Origin: Microbotryomycetes sp. JL201
Taxonomy: Eukaryota > Basidiomycota > Microbotryomycetes
Assembly: GCA_033819885.1 (NCBI GenBank)
Contig: JAQYUZ010000017.1
Location: 124,001-188,000 of the forward strand
Direction of reading: 5' to 3'
Length of the DNA stretch: 64,000 bases
Below are positions 1 through 10,881 of the stretch, in pieces; the stretch's first letter is position 1; every line of letters begins with the position of its first letter. A program made the translations under genes and the position numbers. The notes beneath the pieces are model-generated. The model worked only from the letters and a program-made list of their open reading frames with translations, did not search any database and was not told the origin of the DNA.

Positions 1-101
1 GTGTACCGTTCTCATTCATCTTGCAAATTCACGACGCACAAACCATGATTGGCTTCAATTCGTTTGACCGTGGCGGTCCAGTTTGCTGTTCTACCACTGC
101 G

Positions 102-1281
102 ATGGACTTTTTCGTGACCGCTACGGGCGCTCATCCCGATTTCCAAGGTTCGATACTTGTTCTAGTGAGTGTTCGAGATCTGTGCAGAGCTTGAGCATGC
201 TTGCTTCGCGGCCACTCCACAACGGACAAGCTGACGCGGCTCGTAACCGTGCATGCACACTCGACGCGTCACATCAACAGCCTCAACCTTCGCTTGGATC
301 TGTTGCTCAGCTCGCAAGCGATCTAATCGTGCATGCATCCTCCTCCTCATCATCGTCGTCGTCGTCGCCCAACTGGCGAGTTGTAGGCTACTTGGGCTTG
401 CAAGAGCGCGTTCCCGTCGTCAGCGGGCTCGATTACCTCGCAAGTGACACGGAACCAACTTTGTCTGGTGGAATAACGTTCGCAGTCCAAGGTGAATCGG
501 TGAGGAATCTTGCAAGTCCTGAGCTCGGGCCTGATAGATCAGCACGCTTCGACAGTGTATCAAACTTTGGACAACAAGGTCACATTGGTCTTGCCTCGAT
601 CACCTGTCGTGCGGGCAAGACGACAGCGGTATATCGATTCGCTTCAACGATGGATCCTCGAAAACAACTTTACAGACACCTTGATCGTTTCGAGCGTAGA
701 CGCTGCAATGAGGATGGACGATTCCATCAGAGAGTACGCACATTTTTGTGTTTTTTTGTTTTGTGCACAAGGTTGCGGCCTCGTTCTGACAGCTACTCGC
801 AAAAATCAGGCCTACACCGTTCCGTCACCTGATCGTTTCAAACAAGACACCCTTGCAAGCAAGACTGTCCAAGATCGGCCCATCTTACCTCAAGCATCCT
901 CTCACCGAAAGTGGTCGACTTGCTCACCTGCCAACGTTCCCACACGGCGGTTTGACAAGAAAACTGTTTGAAAATCTGCTCGACAGTTCGGTCACGGTCG
1001 CTGATGCAGGACAACCGTCGTCGTCAATGAACAAACTGGACAACGTCTCTGGCCTGATTGTGTACACTTCAGAGGGAGACAATACGATATTGGCTAGTCA
1101 ACTCGCAGACGTCTTGATCAAAGTGCTCGGTTTGGATGGACCGCCGCCAGTGAAAGAGGATGAGAACGGAGTTCAGGTAGATGCTACGAAAATTGGACGA
1201 TGGACGAAACCGAAAAGCTGGTTGACAGGTTTGAGCGGTAAAACGCTCGATAGAAATCTCGCTGGCGAAATGTTTGGGTGA
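102..1281 (+). CDS. ADD66: Proteasome assembly chaperone 2 (Pba2/Add66, PSMG2 family)
   Basis: Partner of Pba1 in the heterodimer that guides assembly of the 20S proteasome alpha ring. Proposed exons are 102-164, 281-491, 556-733 and 810-1281, giving 307 residues in frame. The ATG at 102 begins MDFFVTATG, which matches the start of PSMG2. Conserved family stretches follow in order: SVAQLASDLIV near residue 25, a TPFRHLIV segment, the FPHGGLTRKLFE block, YTSEGDN, and the C-terminal RWTKPKSWLTG. All introns are GT-AG. A Ser run of about ten (positions 337-369, TCC/TCG/TCA codons) replaces a short loop and is species-specific. Identification rests on recalled family sequence and is firm; the exon 2/3 junction was chosen because it restores a VYQTLDNKVTLV strand. 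Confidence 0.85.
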
Positions 1282-1388
1282 TCATCATCAATTCAGAGAT
1301 GAAGCTTGAAATTGCGACAATAGATTAACAATGCATTTTTCTGCTGACAGCATAGATATTGAGAATGAGTATGAGCCGGTGGACCGCG

Positions 1389-3036
1389 CTACATGATGAC
1401 GCAATCGTTGTTCTTGTCTTGTTCGAGGTCACCAATAATCTCACGGGATGATTTGCCTGTACCTTGACCTTGCAGTTGCACGACCAGCACACCGGCATTG
1501 TGCGAGTCCCTACAGATGCATCCTCGTCCGATCAGCCCTTTCTTGTAGCTGAACTTGCAGGAAGCTTCATTAGGCCGATTGATGCTTACAAGTGCGCGGT
1601 CAAGTTTTCTCTCTCCATCAAATCAATGATGGCAGGCTTGATCTTGGCAACGTGTCGGTCAGAGTGAATGCCCTTGCCAACGATAATTCTCAATTCGGCC
1701 AAACCCCGACCTCTGACCTCTCGGATCGTCTTTTCTGTGCGTTCAATCGCCTCTTGGACGTACAAACCATGCAAATCAATGGTGCCGTATGGTTGAGCCC
1801 TGTTGTTGGCTGCAGGTAGACACGTAAAAGTACGTTCATTTCGAAGCATATTTTTCTGTCTGGATCGCACCATTATCGTCACTTTGACATACCTTGGAAG
1901 ATCCATTCTGCTGCTTGATCGTTGTACATCTCCTTTAGTCGCTGATGTTCTTTGCCTTGTACGCTGAGATCGTGTGCGCGACCGCCGTCGCCGGAGGCGT
2001 AAGCTTGCTTGCTGGCAGAGAACGCTTGTCCCTTGCGAATGCAATGTCTGTCAACACCTTCCACAGAGCGCGTGCTGTGTATCGCTCAAGCCGATTCACC
2101 ATGAGGTCGGCCTCCCTGATAGCCTTGTTGCGCAGTTCGACGTATTCAGCATTCTGGGCGTTGGCCATATCTTGGTTCTGTGGGTCGAGCGAGTCGAGTC
2201 CGACAAGAACGTCGTACGCAGGGCGCAAGAAAGCCGGCAAAGACCAGAACACAGAGTTGCGAGGCGGAGTTGTGCGAGCGGCGGCGGCATTGGCCGTGGC
2301 GACAGCGGTCGCGACCATGACGGGTGTCGGTTTCCATATCGGGATCGGTGGGCGATGGACGTGCATTTGGCGTGGCCGGCGTGCAAGGATCGTAGCGGAC
2401 GTGTGCAGAAACGTTTTGCGATTTGCCACCCCATTTGGCCAGGTCGAGGAGAGAATGGGAGGCATCAAAGTGGCAGAACGAGGGCAAGCAATGATGAGTG
2501 AACGGTCTTTGACTGACGAGAGGATCAAATGATGTAGCGGAGAAAGAAGAGGGAAGGGCTGAGGCAACGCCTGCATGGCCAAGTCGAGTTGAACGAGCCT
2601 GGCGTGCACGAGTTGGGCGAGCGCAAACGGAAGGGCACAAGGCTGGCAGACAGAATACATGCGTGTCGGCGCACAAAGTTTGTGTGTGGAACAGCGAAAG
2701 GGCGCATTGACGAATGAAATGACAGACAGGAAACTCGGATGCGTCGAGACTCACCGTAGGAGGGCCATCGTGTGCGCCGTAGCCGCCGTGCTGCGGTTGA
2801 TAGTGTGGCTGCTGCTGGTGATTGTTGCCCTGCTGAGGGTAAGGACTGGCGTTCCATTGCTGGTGCTGCTGCTGTGGTGCCGGGTACGGGCTGCCCGACT
2901 GTTGCTGCCACGGCTGCTGACTGTGCTGCTGCTGCTGTTGTTGTTGTTGCGGCTTCTGATTCTGCTTCTGATACTTTTTGTAGAACCTGAACGCTTTCTT
3001 GGCCCAATACAGGATCTGGTTAAAGTTGATGGCCAT
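1389..3036 (-). CDS. DUF1771-Smr domain protein
   Basis: Proposed exons, in transcription order, are 3036-2755, 2177-2100, 2031-1893, 1809-1590 and 1509-1389, coding 279 residues. The first ~90 residues are Gln/Pro/His-rich with a poly-Q run encoded at about 2925-2950. A DUF1771 helical region follows (YVELRNKAIREADLM to DQAAEWIF), then the Smr fold beginning IDLHGLYVQEA with the GKG motif in IVGKGIHS. Smr domains bind nucleic acid and some nick RNA or DNA; in fungi these proteins are linked to RNA quality control, but no specific role can be read here. The C-terminus ends NNDCVIM. Intron 1 is about 577 nt, ten times the local norm, and its exon boundary is the least certain. It diverges from the methyltransferase gene at 3386. 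Confidence 0.82.
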
Positions 3037-3385
3037 GACGACAACTGTCGCGCGGTCGTCGAGCAGTCCCTCCCCGTTCCGACGCGCTCCTGCAGCGGCC
3101 TAGATTTTAGCAAAGGTCGTCGTCTAACGGCTCGGCCAGGCATGGGTCAACAGACCTTGGCTGATGGCGAAAGACGTAGCGTCGTCGAATGTTCTCCGAA
3201 AACAAAGTCCGCGAAATTTCGATTGGTCGAAATAGGCAACAGTCTTGCACTGGGCATCCAGACCTGCTACAGACTGTACCCATGCATGACGGTGTCAGCT
3301 GCGCAGTTCGATCGTCGACGCGATCGACAGCGCTCGGGCCTCGGCGGGTTCTCCGTCCTGCCTCACTTGTCACCCTCTCGCGGCC
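3037..3385. promoter_or_regulatory. Divergent promoter region
   Basis: A 349-nt gap separates the start codons of the Smr gene (minus) and the methyltransferase gene (plus). It must carry both promoters. I see no TATA box or named operator, and no coding frame of its own. Confidence 0.4.
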
Positions 3386-4983
3386 ATGGACACGTTGACG
3401 CAGTTGGGCTATGATGCGCTCGACAAGGGACTGATCCCGGACCTGGTCGTGCGCCGGGCGATCCGCGTGTTGTGCAATCAGCGACTGCGCGAGATCAGCC
3501 AAGCGTCAATGCACGCGAGCGTCGAAGCAAAGTGGCAATACATCGAACAACTCAAGCTCAAGCCAGTCGCCATCGAGACTGACAAGGCAAATGAGCAGCA
3601 CTACGAAGCAAGCTGATCTCGTCGTCATACGAGCTCGGCACAGTTACTGACATTGCTCCTGCCTCACATCCATCGTCGTCGCAGGTCTCGACCGACTTTA
3701 TCAAATCGTGCTTGGGCCCGCGCATGAAATACAGCTGCTGCCTGTATCCGACCGGCAAGGAGAGTCTCGAACGAGCAGAGATCCTCATGCTCGACAGCTA
3801 CTGCGAAAAGGCAAAGCTGCAAGACGGCATGGACGTGCTCGACCTAGGCTGCGGTTGGGGTAGTCTCAGTCTGTACTTGGCAGAGGCGCGTTCGATTCAC
3901 GTGATCGTACTGGCGATCCGTCAATCGGCCGGTCGCTGACATGTTCTCGGCTCAATAGAAATACCCCAACTCTCGCATCACGTCCTTGTCCAACTCTTCA
4001 ACTCAAAAAGTCTACATTGATGCACAGGCAGCTCTCAAGGGCCTCAAGAACCTCGAAGTCTTCACGGGCGACGTCAAAGAGTACGATTTTGCGGGCAAGC
4101 GGGCGTAAGTCATCGCCGTCAACAACATTCTATCATGGACCATACGTCTGACTATACTTTGATCAATCAGATTCGACCGCATCCTCTCTATCGAGATGTT
4201 TGAGCATATGAAGGTAAGTTGCCGAGCCTGACGCCTTCTGAAGCAAATCACGTGACGAATCATATCGCCCAATTTCGCAGAACTATGAATTCTTGCTCCA
4301 AAAGGTGTCGACTTGGCTCAAACCCAATAAGGATGCTGCAACGGGCGAAGCTTTGTTGTTTGTCCACATTTTCTGCCACCGCGATACTCCGTATGTCGAA
4401 TCGCCCACTTCTCATCTAGTACGAGCAAGCGCTAAATTCTCGTCTGGCTCGCGTCAAAGGTACCACTTTGAAGAGGGGGATGGCTGGATGACCAAGCACT
4501 TCTTCTCCGGTGAGCTTTCAGTCCGAGACGTGTACACAGTCGAGCTTACACACTTATGATCGACGGTAGGTGGTACAATGCCTTCTTTCGACTTGTTCAC
4601 CTACTTTCAGAAGGACCTCGTCTTGCAAAGGTCTTGGTGGCTCAACGGCAAACATTATGGACAGTGAGACGACGGATGTAGATGCAAAGGTGATTTCCTA
4701 ACCACGTCTGCTCGTGCCTCGCATCAATAGGACTTGCGAAGATTGGCTCAAACTTCAAGACTCTAATCGCAAAAACTGGTTGTCTTCAACAAACTCGAGT
4801 CAACTTGTGACGCCTTCGAAAACTCGACCGCAAGTCGAACAAACCGACAAGGACCGTCAACTCGAGGGATTGAAAACATTTTACAGGTTCAGGGTATTTT
4901 TCATGGCTTGTGCTGAATTCTTTGCTTTGAACGGTGGAGAGAGCTGGGGAGTGGGTCACTATTTGTTCAAGAAGAGGGACTGA
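3386..4983 (+). CDS. SAM-dependent methyltransferase of the CFA-synthase/coclaurine N-methyltransferase-like family
   Basis: Exons 3386-3607, 3685-3885, 3959-4104, 4171-4213, 4281-4390, 4460-4509, 4570-4663 and 4731-4983 give 372 residues. Motif I of class I methyltransferases, VLDLGCGWGSLSLY, lies near residue 140, followed by ITSLSNSSTQ and the IEMFEHM block typical of cyclopropane-synthase-like enzymes. The family transfers a methyl group from SAM to lipids, amines or alkaloids; the substrate here is unknown. Intron 1 appears to have a GC donor (GAA|GCAAGC at 3608), because the unspliced frame meets a stop at 3614 and no GT donor fits. Intron 2 either uses another GC donor at 3886, which gives the exact family sequence YLAEKYPNS, or a GT donor at 3901, which adds five residues. 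Confidence 0.83.
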
Positions 4984-5203
4984 GCGCGGGAACGCAAGAA
5001 GAGGAATAGAGCGCGGGAACGCAATTTGTTACAGACGGGAAAATGATGTAGTTGATTGATACACGATGCGCGACGCGTGAATTCCAAGAGCCTGTATTGA
5101 AAAATCTTTCTTGCCTTTTGTTTGTGATTGCCTCTAAAATAGCAGAGAGCCAACAAGCAAGCCTGTATCAACAGAGCGTCAGCAAACATCTCACCATCGT
5201 TGC

Positions 5204-6097
5204 TCAGGAATGAGTGAACTGACCACCCAACAAGCCGCCTCCCGCAGCCATGCCCGGTCCGCCATAGCCCGGTCTTCTGTATCCGTATCCACCGTACGGC
5301 GAGCCATAGTATCCATACTGTCCGTACATAGAGCCAGGATAACCGTAAACCGGACGAGAGAACGGTCCTGCCGGAGGAGCATACATGGGAACGTATCGAC
5401 CGCTTCTTTGAGCTTCAAGCAATTGTTGTCGAGCCATGATGTACTGTTGATACTGCTTCATTTCTTGTTCTTTGCGCCTCTTGCGCTCGGCGACTCGTTG
5501 CTCATGAGTCGTACCGGTGATCTTGTCTTTCATTTTGCGACCGAGCGACCTGTCTTTTTTGTCTTGCGTCTTTGACGATGACGTGCCCGAGCCGGATGGC
5601 TGGTGTAAATGTGAAAAATTACCATGAGACGAGTTTGCACCAGTGGCGTCTGGTACAGCCGGTGGCGGGTTGTCTCCCAGGATCTCTTTGCGCTCCTTTT
5701 CAGACAACGAGTTCAAGTAGACCGGATCCTGGTACGGATGGGTCCAGATACTCCGAGGTGGTTTGGCGTTGGTATCGACGTAAAAGAAGCGCTCGTGCTC
5801 GCTCGAAAATTCTCGACGCCACCCGGGCGGCAACGGTTGCGCTGCCGCTTCGGCGTCATACAACTCGTCAGGATTCACGTTGACGCCGTCTCCGCCTTCT
5901 GCCAATCGACCTTGTTGTTGTCGTTGTCTTTGCTGTTGATGTTCGAGGTCTTCGTCTGTTGTGTAGTCAGTGTCATCGTTGGTCGGCGCCGCCAAGTGGC
6001 CATCGGCTGATGCACTGTATGCAGGCGGCTGCTCTCCCGGTCGGACACCAGGATGTTGATTGTGCGATGTATTCGCTTCAGCGAATGGGTTCGACAT
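5204..6097 (-). CDS. WW-domain protein, Wwm1-like
   Basis: Single-exon gene of 297 residues starting MSNPFAEAN. A WW domain lies near residues 80-115 (PLPPGWRREF through RSIWTHPY), with the two spaced Trp and the final Pro. It is followed by a Lys/Glu-rich helix and a C-terminal Gly/Tyr/Pro-rich tail (repeats of GYG, YYGSP) ending GGGLLGGQFTHS. This order resembles budding-yeast Wwm1, which binds the metacaspase; WW domains bind proline-rich peptides. The function is inferred from layout only. A longer upstream in-frame reading exists to 6265, but the ATG at 6097 starts the conserved part. Confidence 0.75.
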   Translation of the reverse strand: MSNPFAEANTSHNQHPGVRPGEQPPAYSASADGHLAAPTNDDTDYTTDEDLEHQQQRQRQQQGRLAEGGDGVNVNPDELYDAEAAAQPLPPGWRREFSSEHERFFYVDTNAKPPRSIWTHPYQDPVYLNSLSEKERKEILGDNPPPAVPDATGANSSHGNFSHLHQPSGSGTSSSKTQDKKDRSLGRKMKDKITGTTHEQRVAERKRRKEQEMKQYQQYIMARQQLLEAQRSGRYVPMYAPPAGPFSRPVYGYPGSMYGQYGYYGSPYGGYGYRRPGYGGPGMAAGGGLLGGQFTHS

Positions 6098-6351
6098 GCT
6101 TAGGTAGTAAGGGAGACGAAGACAAAAGAGAACGAGACTCGTCACTCGGCCCGTGACGTCGTCGAGGTGCACAGCCACCGATTGACCAGAGTTAGAGCAG
6201 CCACCAGCGACTACGGCAAGATGAGTGCATGATTTGGCTTTTTCAGGTAACGCGCAAGGTTTCATTTTCAGAGCACTACATCTTTTGACAAATCACGTGA
6301 CCGGTTTTCAAACTTGGTGAAAGCTCGCGGTACATGTGCTGCCGTGCACCT

Positions 6352-7653
6352 TTACGAGTGAGTCCACTCTGCTTTCTTCTTCTCTGCAAACGCGCGCATG
6401 CCGATTTTTTGATCGTTCTGCGAACAGCCAGAGTCAATAATTTGACTGTCGTGCGAGCATTTTCAGCACTTACGGTCGCAAACAGCTGGTGGAACAATCT
6501 TCGCTCCATATGCAAGCCCTCGTTGAGACTCAATTCGTAAGCTGCAGCAAGGTAGCAGACAGAGAGACGTTAGCGAACACAAGAATAGTGCACGGGCGTG
6601 CGAGAGCAAAGATGGAGGAAGACAGCCAACTGACCGGCGTTGACACCTTCCTTGGCAGCCTGGACAGCGATCCGGCCCTTCTTGGCAATCTGAGTGGCCA
6701 CCTTGACGGCTTCGTCAACGACACTGCCGTCCTGGACGACGCGAGATACAAGGCCCCATTCGGCGGCTTCTTGTCCGGAAAAGTTCTTGCCGGTCAAGAC
6801 GATCTCCATAGCACGCGATTTGCCAATGGCGTGGGTCAGGCGTTGAGTGCCACCTGCGCCAGGAATGACGCCAAGCTGCACATTACAGAGAATGTCAACA
6901 AGGACTGCCAGATGCGAATAGAGAAAAGACTGCATACGTTGATCTCAGGCTGTCCGAACACTGCCGTAGGTGACGCTAGGATGATGTCGCACCTGCAGAC
7001 AGCACATTGTGTCAATTTGCGCTGTTCGTGGAATGTGCTCGGCAAACTCACATCATGGCAAGCTCGCAGCCACCTCCGAGCTGCCGCGCGCCGATAAGCA
7101 CGTCAGCACAACTGAAGTTGATGTGAGAGGATACACCTGGGCACTCACTGCGTAGCCACTAACAGCCGCCACGATCGGTTTCCTGAACCTTGTCATTTCG
7201 GTCCAGTGTGCCAAGAAGTCTCCCTTGTACACTTCGGCAAACTCCTTGTCCTTCATTTCTTTAATGTCTGCGCCGGCCGCGAATGCCTTTTCGCTGCCGG
7301 TCAACACGACAGCTCCGACAGAGTCGTCGGTCGACAGCTTGGTCAGAGCTGCGTTGAGCTCGTGAAAAAGCGGCGAGCTCAAGGCTAAGGATTGATGTGG
7401 TTGTCAGAGTTGCATCATCCTCCACGTTGTCAATATGAAGCACTGCCTGACCGTTCAGAGCCTTTGGACGGTTGAGCGTGATGAGCGACACGCCGGGGGC
7501 AGGCGAGGACACGAGAATATTCTGATACTCTCCCGCTGTCGCAGTCGACGAGTATTTGACGTGCCACGGAGCGGCAACAGGCTGACGACGGACGAGGAGC
7601 GTGGCTGCCGAGGCCCGTCGGAGTCCGGTGAGGCGGACTGCCGGTAACGTCAT
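6352..7653 (-). CDS. ECHS1: Mitochondrial short-chain enoyl-CoA hydratase
   Basis: Catalyses hydration of 2-trans-enoyl-CoA in mitochondrial fatty-acid and branched-chain amino-acid degradation. Exons in order are 7653-7452, 7384-7149, 7080-7052, 6992-6938, 6875-6635, 6541-6474 and 6417-6352, giving 298 residues, close to the ~290 usual for the family. An Arg-rich, acid-free N-terminus (MTLPAVRLTGLRRAS) looks like a mitochondrial presequence. The crotonase signature is complete: AFAAGADIKEM oxyanion-hole region, LGGGCELAMMCDIILAS with the first catalytic Glu, and FGQPEINLGVIPGAGGTQRL with the second. All six introns are GT-AG. It shares a 342-nt divergent promoter region with KTI12. Confidence 0.92.
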
Positions 7654-7995
7654 TGTGATCCGAACGAAACAGGTGAGAGCGTCGAGGTAGACTGCTGAAT
7701 TCGAAGTGATTTGTGTAAGCCTGCTGCACCGACGAACAAACGCTGTCTGTGTAAACGGAAGCCAAGCGAACAAGCGACTAGCTTTCACGTGTGGGGTAAG
7801 TAAGGCTCATTACGGATTTGTAGCCACGATTATTTCTGTCAACTCAAGTTCCACAAACGCTGGACTGAGCTTGAACTGCGCTCACACGGTTCCAGGTACA
7901 GCCAAACACTCAGCTTACCTTCTCTATACCGCCGAATCCCCTCATCTCGAGCGTCAGTCGTCGTCAGTCGTCGCCTACAACAAAAGTCCAGCGCG
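7654..7995. promoter_or_regulatory. Divergent promoter between enoyl-CoA hydratase and KTI12
   Basis: A 342-nt non-coding interval between two start codons. A CACGTG core lies near 7788. Nothing else recognisable is visible. Confidence 0.35.
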
Positions 7996-9161
7996 ATGGC
8001 GCTCGTCATGTTTGCTGGGTATCCGTCGAGCGGCAAGACGACACGAGCAAAGCAGCTGGAATCCTTCATTCAAGCAAAGATGGCTTTGCCGTCGACGGAC
8101 GCCTCGCACAAGCGGTTCAAGGTAGTCATCCTGAACGACGAGTCGCTCGGACTTGACAAATCTGTATATGACGGTCAGTCGCGAACCACGGGTGTCCATG
8201 TATTGCTAGCTTACCTCTTCCTGTGCAACATCCAGATGGTCGCAAGGAAAAGCCAGCTCGGGCGAGTCTGTTCAGCGGCGTCCAAAGACATTGCGCGCGT
8301 GACACGATTTGCATCGTCGACGCCATGAACTATATCAAAGGCTCAAGGTACCAGATGTATTGTCAGGCGCGAGAAGTGGGTGTCAGGAATTGCACAGTCA
8401 GTCCGAAAAGAAGTTATTCAGAGAACGACAGCACTACTTATAATGCCGGAAATGCAGGTATGGATTGCGACTCCTCCCGATCTGTGCAAGCAATTGAATG
8501 CTTCGAGACCGCTGGGACAGGCGTATGCCGAGCCAACGTAAGCCGGGTTGCTCTCCCTCAAGGCTCGGATCCTCATCATTCCTCAAATCTCAGTCTCGAA
8601 AACCTCATTTCTCGCTTCGAGGAGCCCAACTCATCTGCAAGATGGGATTCTCCTCTGATCACAGTGGCATCATTTGATCCAGACTTGTGCCAACGACCGC
8701 AAACTGCGGGAGACGATATTGTAGGCAGCGGCGAAGCGGAAAAGATCTGGGAGGCCATGACACTAGGTGACATTAAGCCGCCGAACGTCGCGGTGCTGCC
8801 GGTGCGTTTCATGCCAAGATGCTCAGCGAGTACTCTCTATCCCGCTGATCAATATCGCATGCAGGTTCACGTCGGATCGACTTCATATCTGACTCAGCTC
8901 GAGAACATCACGTCGAGCCTGATCTCTGCCCTGCTCGCGAGACAATCGCTCGCCCCTCTGTCAGGCCCGACGCCGCTCGCTCTCTCGGGCACTAACTCTC
9001 CAGTCAAGGTGACGATTATGGTCAACAAGAACGTTTCGATGCCGCTTCTCCAGCGATTGAAGAAACAGTTTGTCAAGCTGAATCAGCAAGCAGGGAAAGA
9101 ATTGTCGCAGCAACAGATGGCAAACTTGTTCGCAGAGTACTTGGAGGGACATGTGCGGTAG
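7996..9161 (+). CDS. KTI12: Kti12, Elongator-associated P-loop protein
   Basis: Exons 7996-8173, 8236-8396, 8458-8537, 8594-8801 and 8865-9161 give 307 residues. The N-terminus MALVMFAGYPSSGKTTRA carries the Walker A motif (GYPSSGKT) right at the start, as in all Kti12 proteins, and CIVDAMNYIKGSRYQMYC is the Walker B region. VWIATPPDLC and the C-terminal helix LLQRLKKQFVKLNQ are also family-typical. Kti12 binds tRNA and the Elongator complex and is needed for wobble-uridine (mcm5/ncm5) modification. All four introns are GT-AG with lengths of 56-63 nt. Confidence 0.92.
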
Positions 9162-9916
9162 CGGTCACGTGGTGCTTTCACGAAATGCGATACTACAGTG
9201 ATTGTGTCCATGGCAACACACTACTTCTTCATCGAGAAAATGTGTTTGATCTTCTGTCGTCGCATGAGACTGAACTATATGGCATAATTTTTTTGGCAAC
9301 CCCTGTCGAGTTGGGAGGGCGTTGAGTGCTCGAGGCACCATCCTCTTCTTTTCCCGTAGACCAACGTGAGTCCAAATTCCACCCACAAGATCCGACCAGC
9401 GGGACAATCAGTACAACAACTAGGCGCCGAGACTGTCAGCCTACGGGTGCGATTGCCGTGGACGTCTACTCGGGGCGGCCGAAAGACTTTTTTCCGCTGC
9501 TTGTCGATTGCAAGCGACAGGCTTGACACACGAAGCGACCATCCAAGACGATAATCGATATATGCAAGCAGCCTGCGCTGCACTGATGGTCTCGTTGATG
9601 GCGTGGACTGGGTCAGACAGCTCGGCGTCGCTCCGCACGATAACTAGGCCACCACATTAGCCGTCAGACGCAGCTCTTGCATCTTGCATTGACGCACGTT
9701 TGAGGAGATGTTGTCGTCTTGTCGGTCCGCTGTGTGGATGGCGACGCCGTGTCTCGTCCGCCTCGAGTCAGAGCACACGAATGCCATCACGGACAACGCG
9801 TGCAACTCTTGCGGTCTTCGTGCCCGGCTCGAGTTGATTATTGCACTCGCTTTTCAATTTTGGCCTCAAGAGTTTGCGAGACAGGTCGACTGACGGCTCT
9901 TGCTCACCCCTCACAG
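9162..9916. other. Intergenic and probable RPS26 leader
   Basis: This 755-nt stretch has no convincing coding exon on either strand. The start codon of RPS26 is preceded directly by CACCCCTCACAG, an acceptor-like sequence, so a 5'UTR intron upstream of the ATG is possible. A CACGTG core occurs near 9168. Confidence 0.35.
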
Positions 9917-10471
9917 ATGACCAAGAAGAGAAGAAACGGAGGACGCAACAAGAGTGAGTCGACCTTATGCGACATACTATCGACCGAAACTGATCATCGT
10001 CGCGCTCATGTGCTCAGAGGGACGTGGACACGTTGCCAGCATCCGCTGCAGCAACTGCGCCAAGATGTGCCCCAAGGATAAGGCTGTCCGCCGTTTCACT
10101 GTTCGCAACATGGTCGAGTCGGCTGCCATCCGTGATTTGTCGGAGGCCTCTGTCTACCCGGGTTCGTCTTGATACTTTCTCCGCCGAGCCTGCGCGCCGC
10201 GTTCTGACTGTCTTTCGCAACAGAGTACGTCTTGCCCAAGCTGTACCTCAAGATCCACTACTGCATTTCGTGTGCCATTCACTCGCACGTTGTTCGAGTG
10301 CGATCCGTCGAGGGCAGGCGCAACCGTGCTCCTCCCCCTCGTCTCCGCTTCAACAAGGACGGCAAGAAGATCTCGTGAGTCGCTAGTCAACTGTCTTCTG
10401 ATTGTGGCTGAGCACGTGTCTCTGCTAGGCCTGCCGCTGTCGCTGCCGTCGCGCAAGCTGGCCGTGCTTAA
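9917..10471 (+). CDS. RPS26: 40S ribosomal protein S26 (eS26)
   Basis: Exons 9917-9953, 10018-10161, 10224-10374 and 10429-10471 give 124 residues. The sequence begins [12 protein letters not shown] and continues [16 protein letters not shown], containing the first Cys pair of the zinc site; CISCAIHS supplies the second pair. [10 protein letters not shown] and [13 protein letters not shown] are diagnostic. The tail [11 protein letters not shown] is Ala-rich, as in other fungi. The protein sits at the mRNA exit channel of the small ribosomal subunit. All introns are short and GT-AG. Confidence 0.96.
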
Positions 10472-10881
10472 TTCGCTCGACCGACGAGGTTTGGGAACTG
10501 TCCGCACCTAATCTCTCTCGGCGTGATTCCGTTCAGCATGTTTTGTTCCCGTTTGTAACGGGTCTTTTCGTGGCTGGGAGAGAGGAGTTGATCTGGCCGT
10601 TTCTTTGTTGAATATGGATGAGATGGGATGAATGGAGTGGATGTGCTGTAGATCCACGCTTGCAGTAGTCTTGGAATGAGCAGTTCCGGCTACAAAATTA
10701 ACCCTGACCCGTTGCATTGTTCCGTAGTGAACTTTGTCGTTACCGCGCGAGCCCTCAATGCTGCGGTGAAAGCGATCGTGCTTGGTTGCGGACCCCTGTC
10801 TGTTCGTTCCAGCCTCGACAAGACGCCGAAAAGTGAAAGTGAGAGTCACTGTGCCAACGTCGAACGAGTTGGCTGGCAGGA
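10472..10881. other. Intergenic region downstream of RPS26
   Basis: A 410-nt gap holding the RPS26 3' end and the upstream region of the DUF218 gene. No coding frame with recognisable similarity is seen. Confidence 0.35.

Noticed and set aside
2659-3414. Plus-strand frame with long Leu runs
   Set aside because: It is the antisense of the poly-Gln exon and intron 1 of the Smr gene and crosses into the opposite gene's start.
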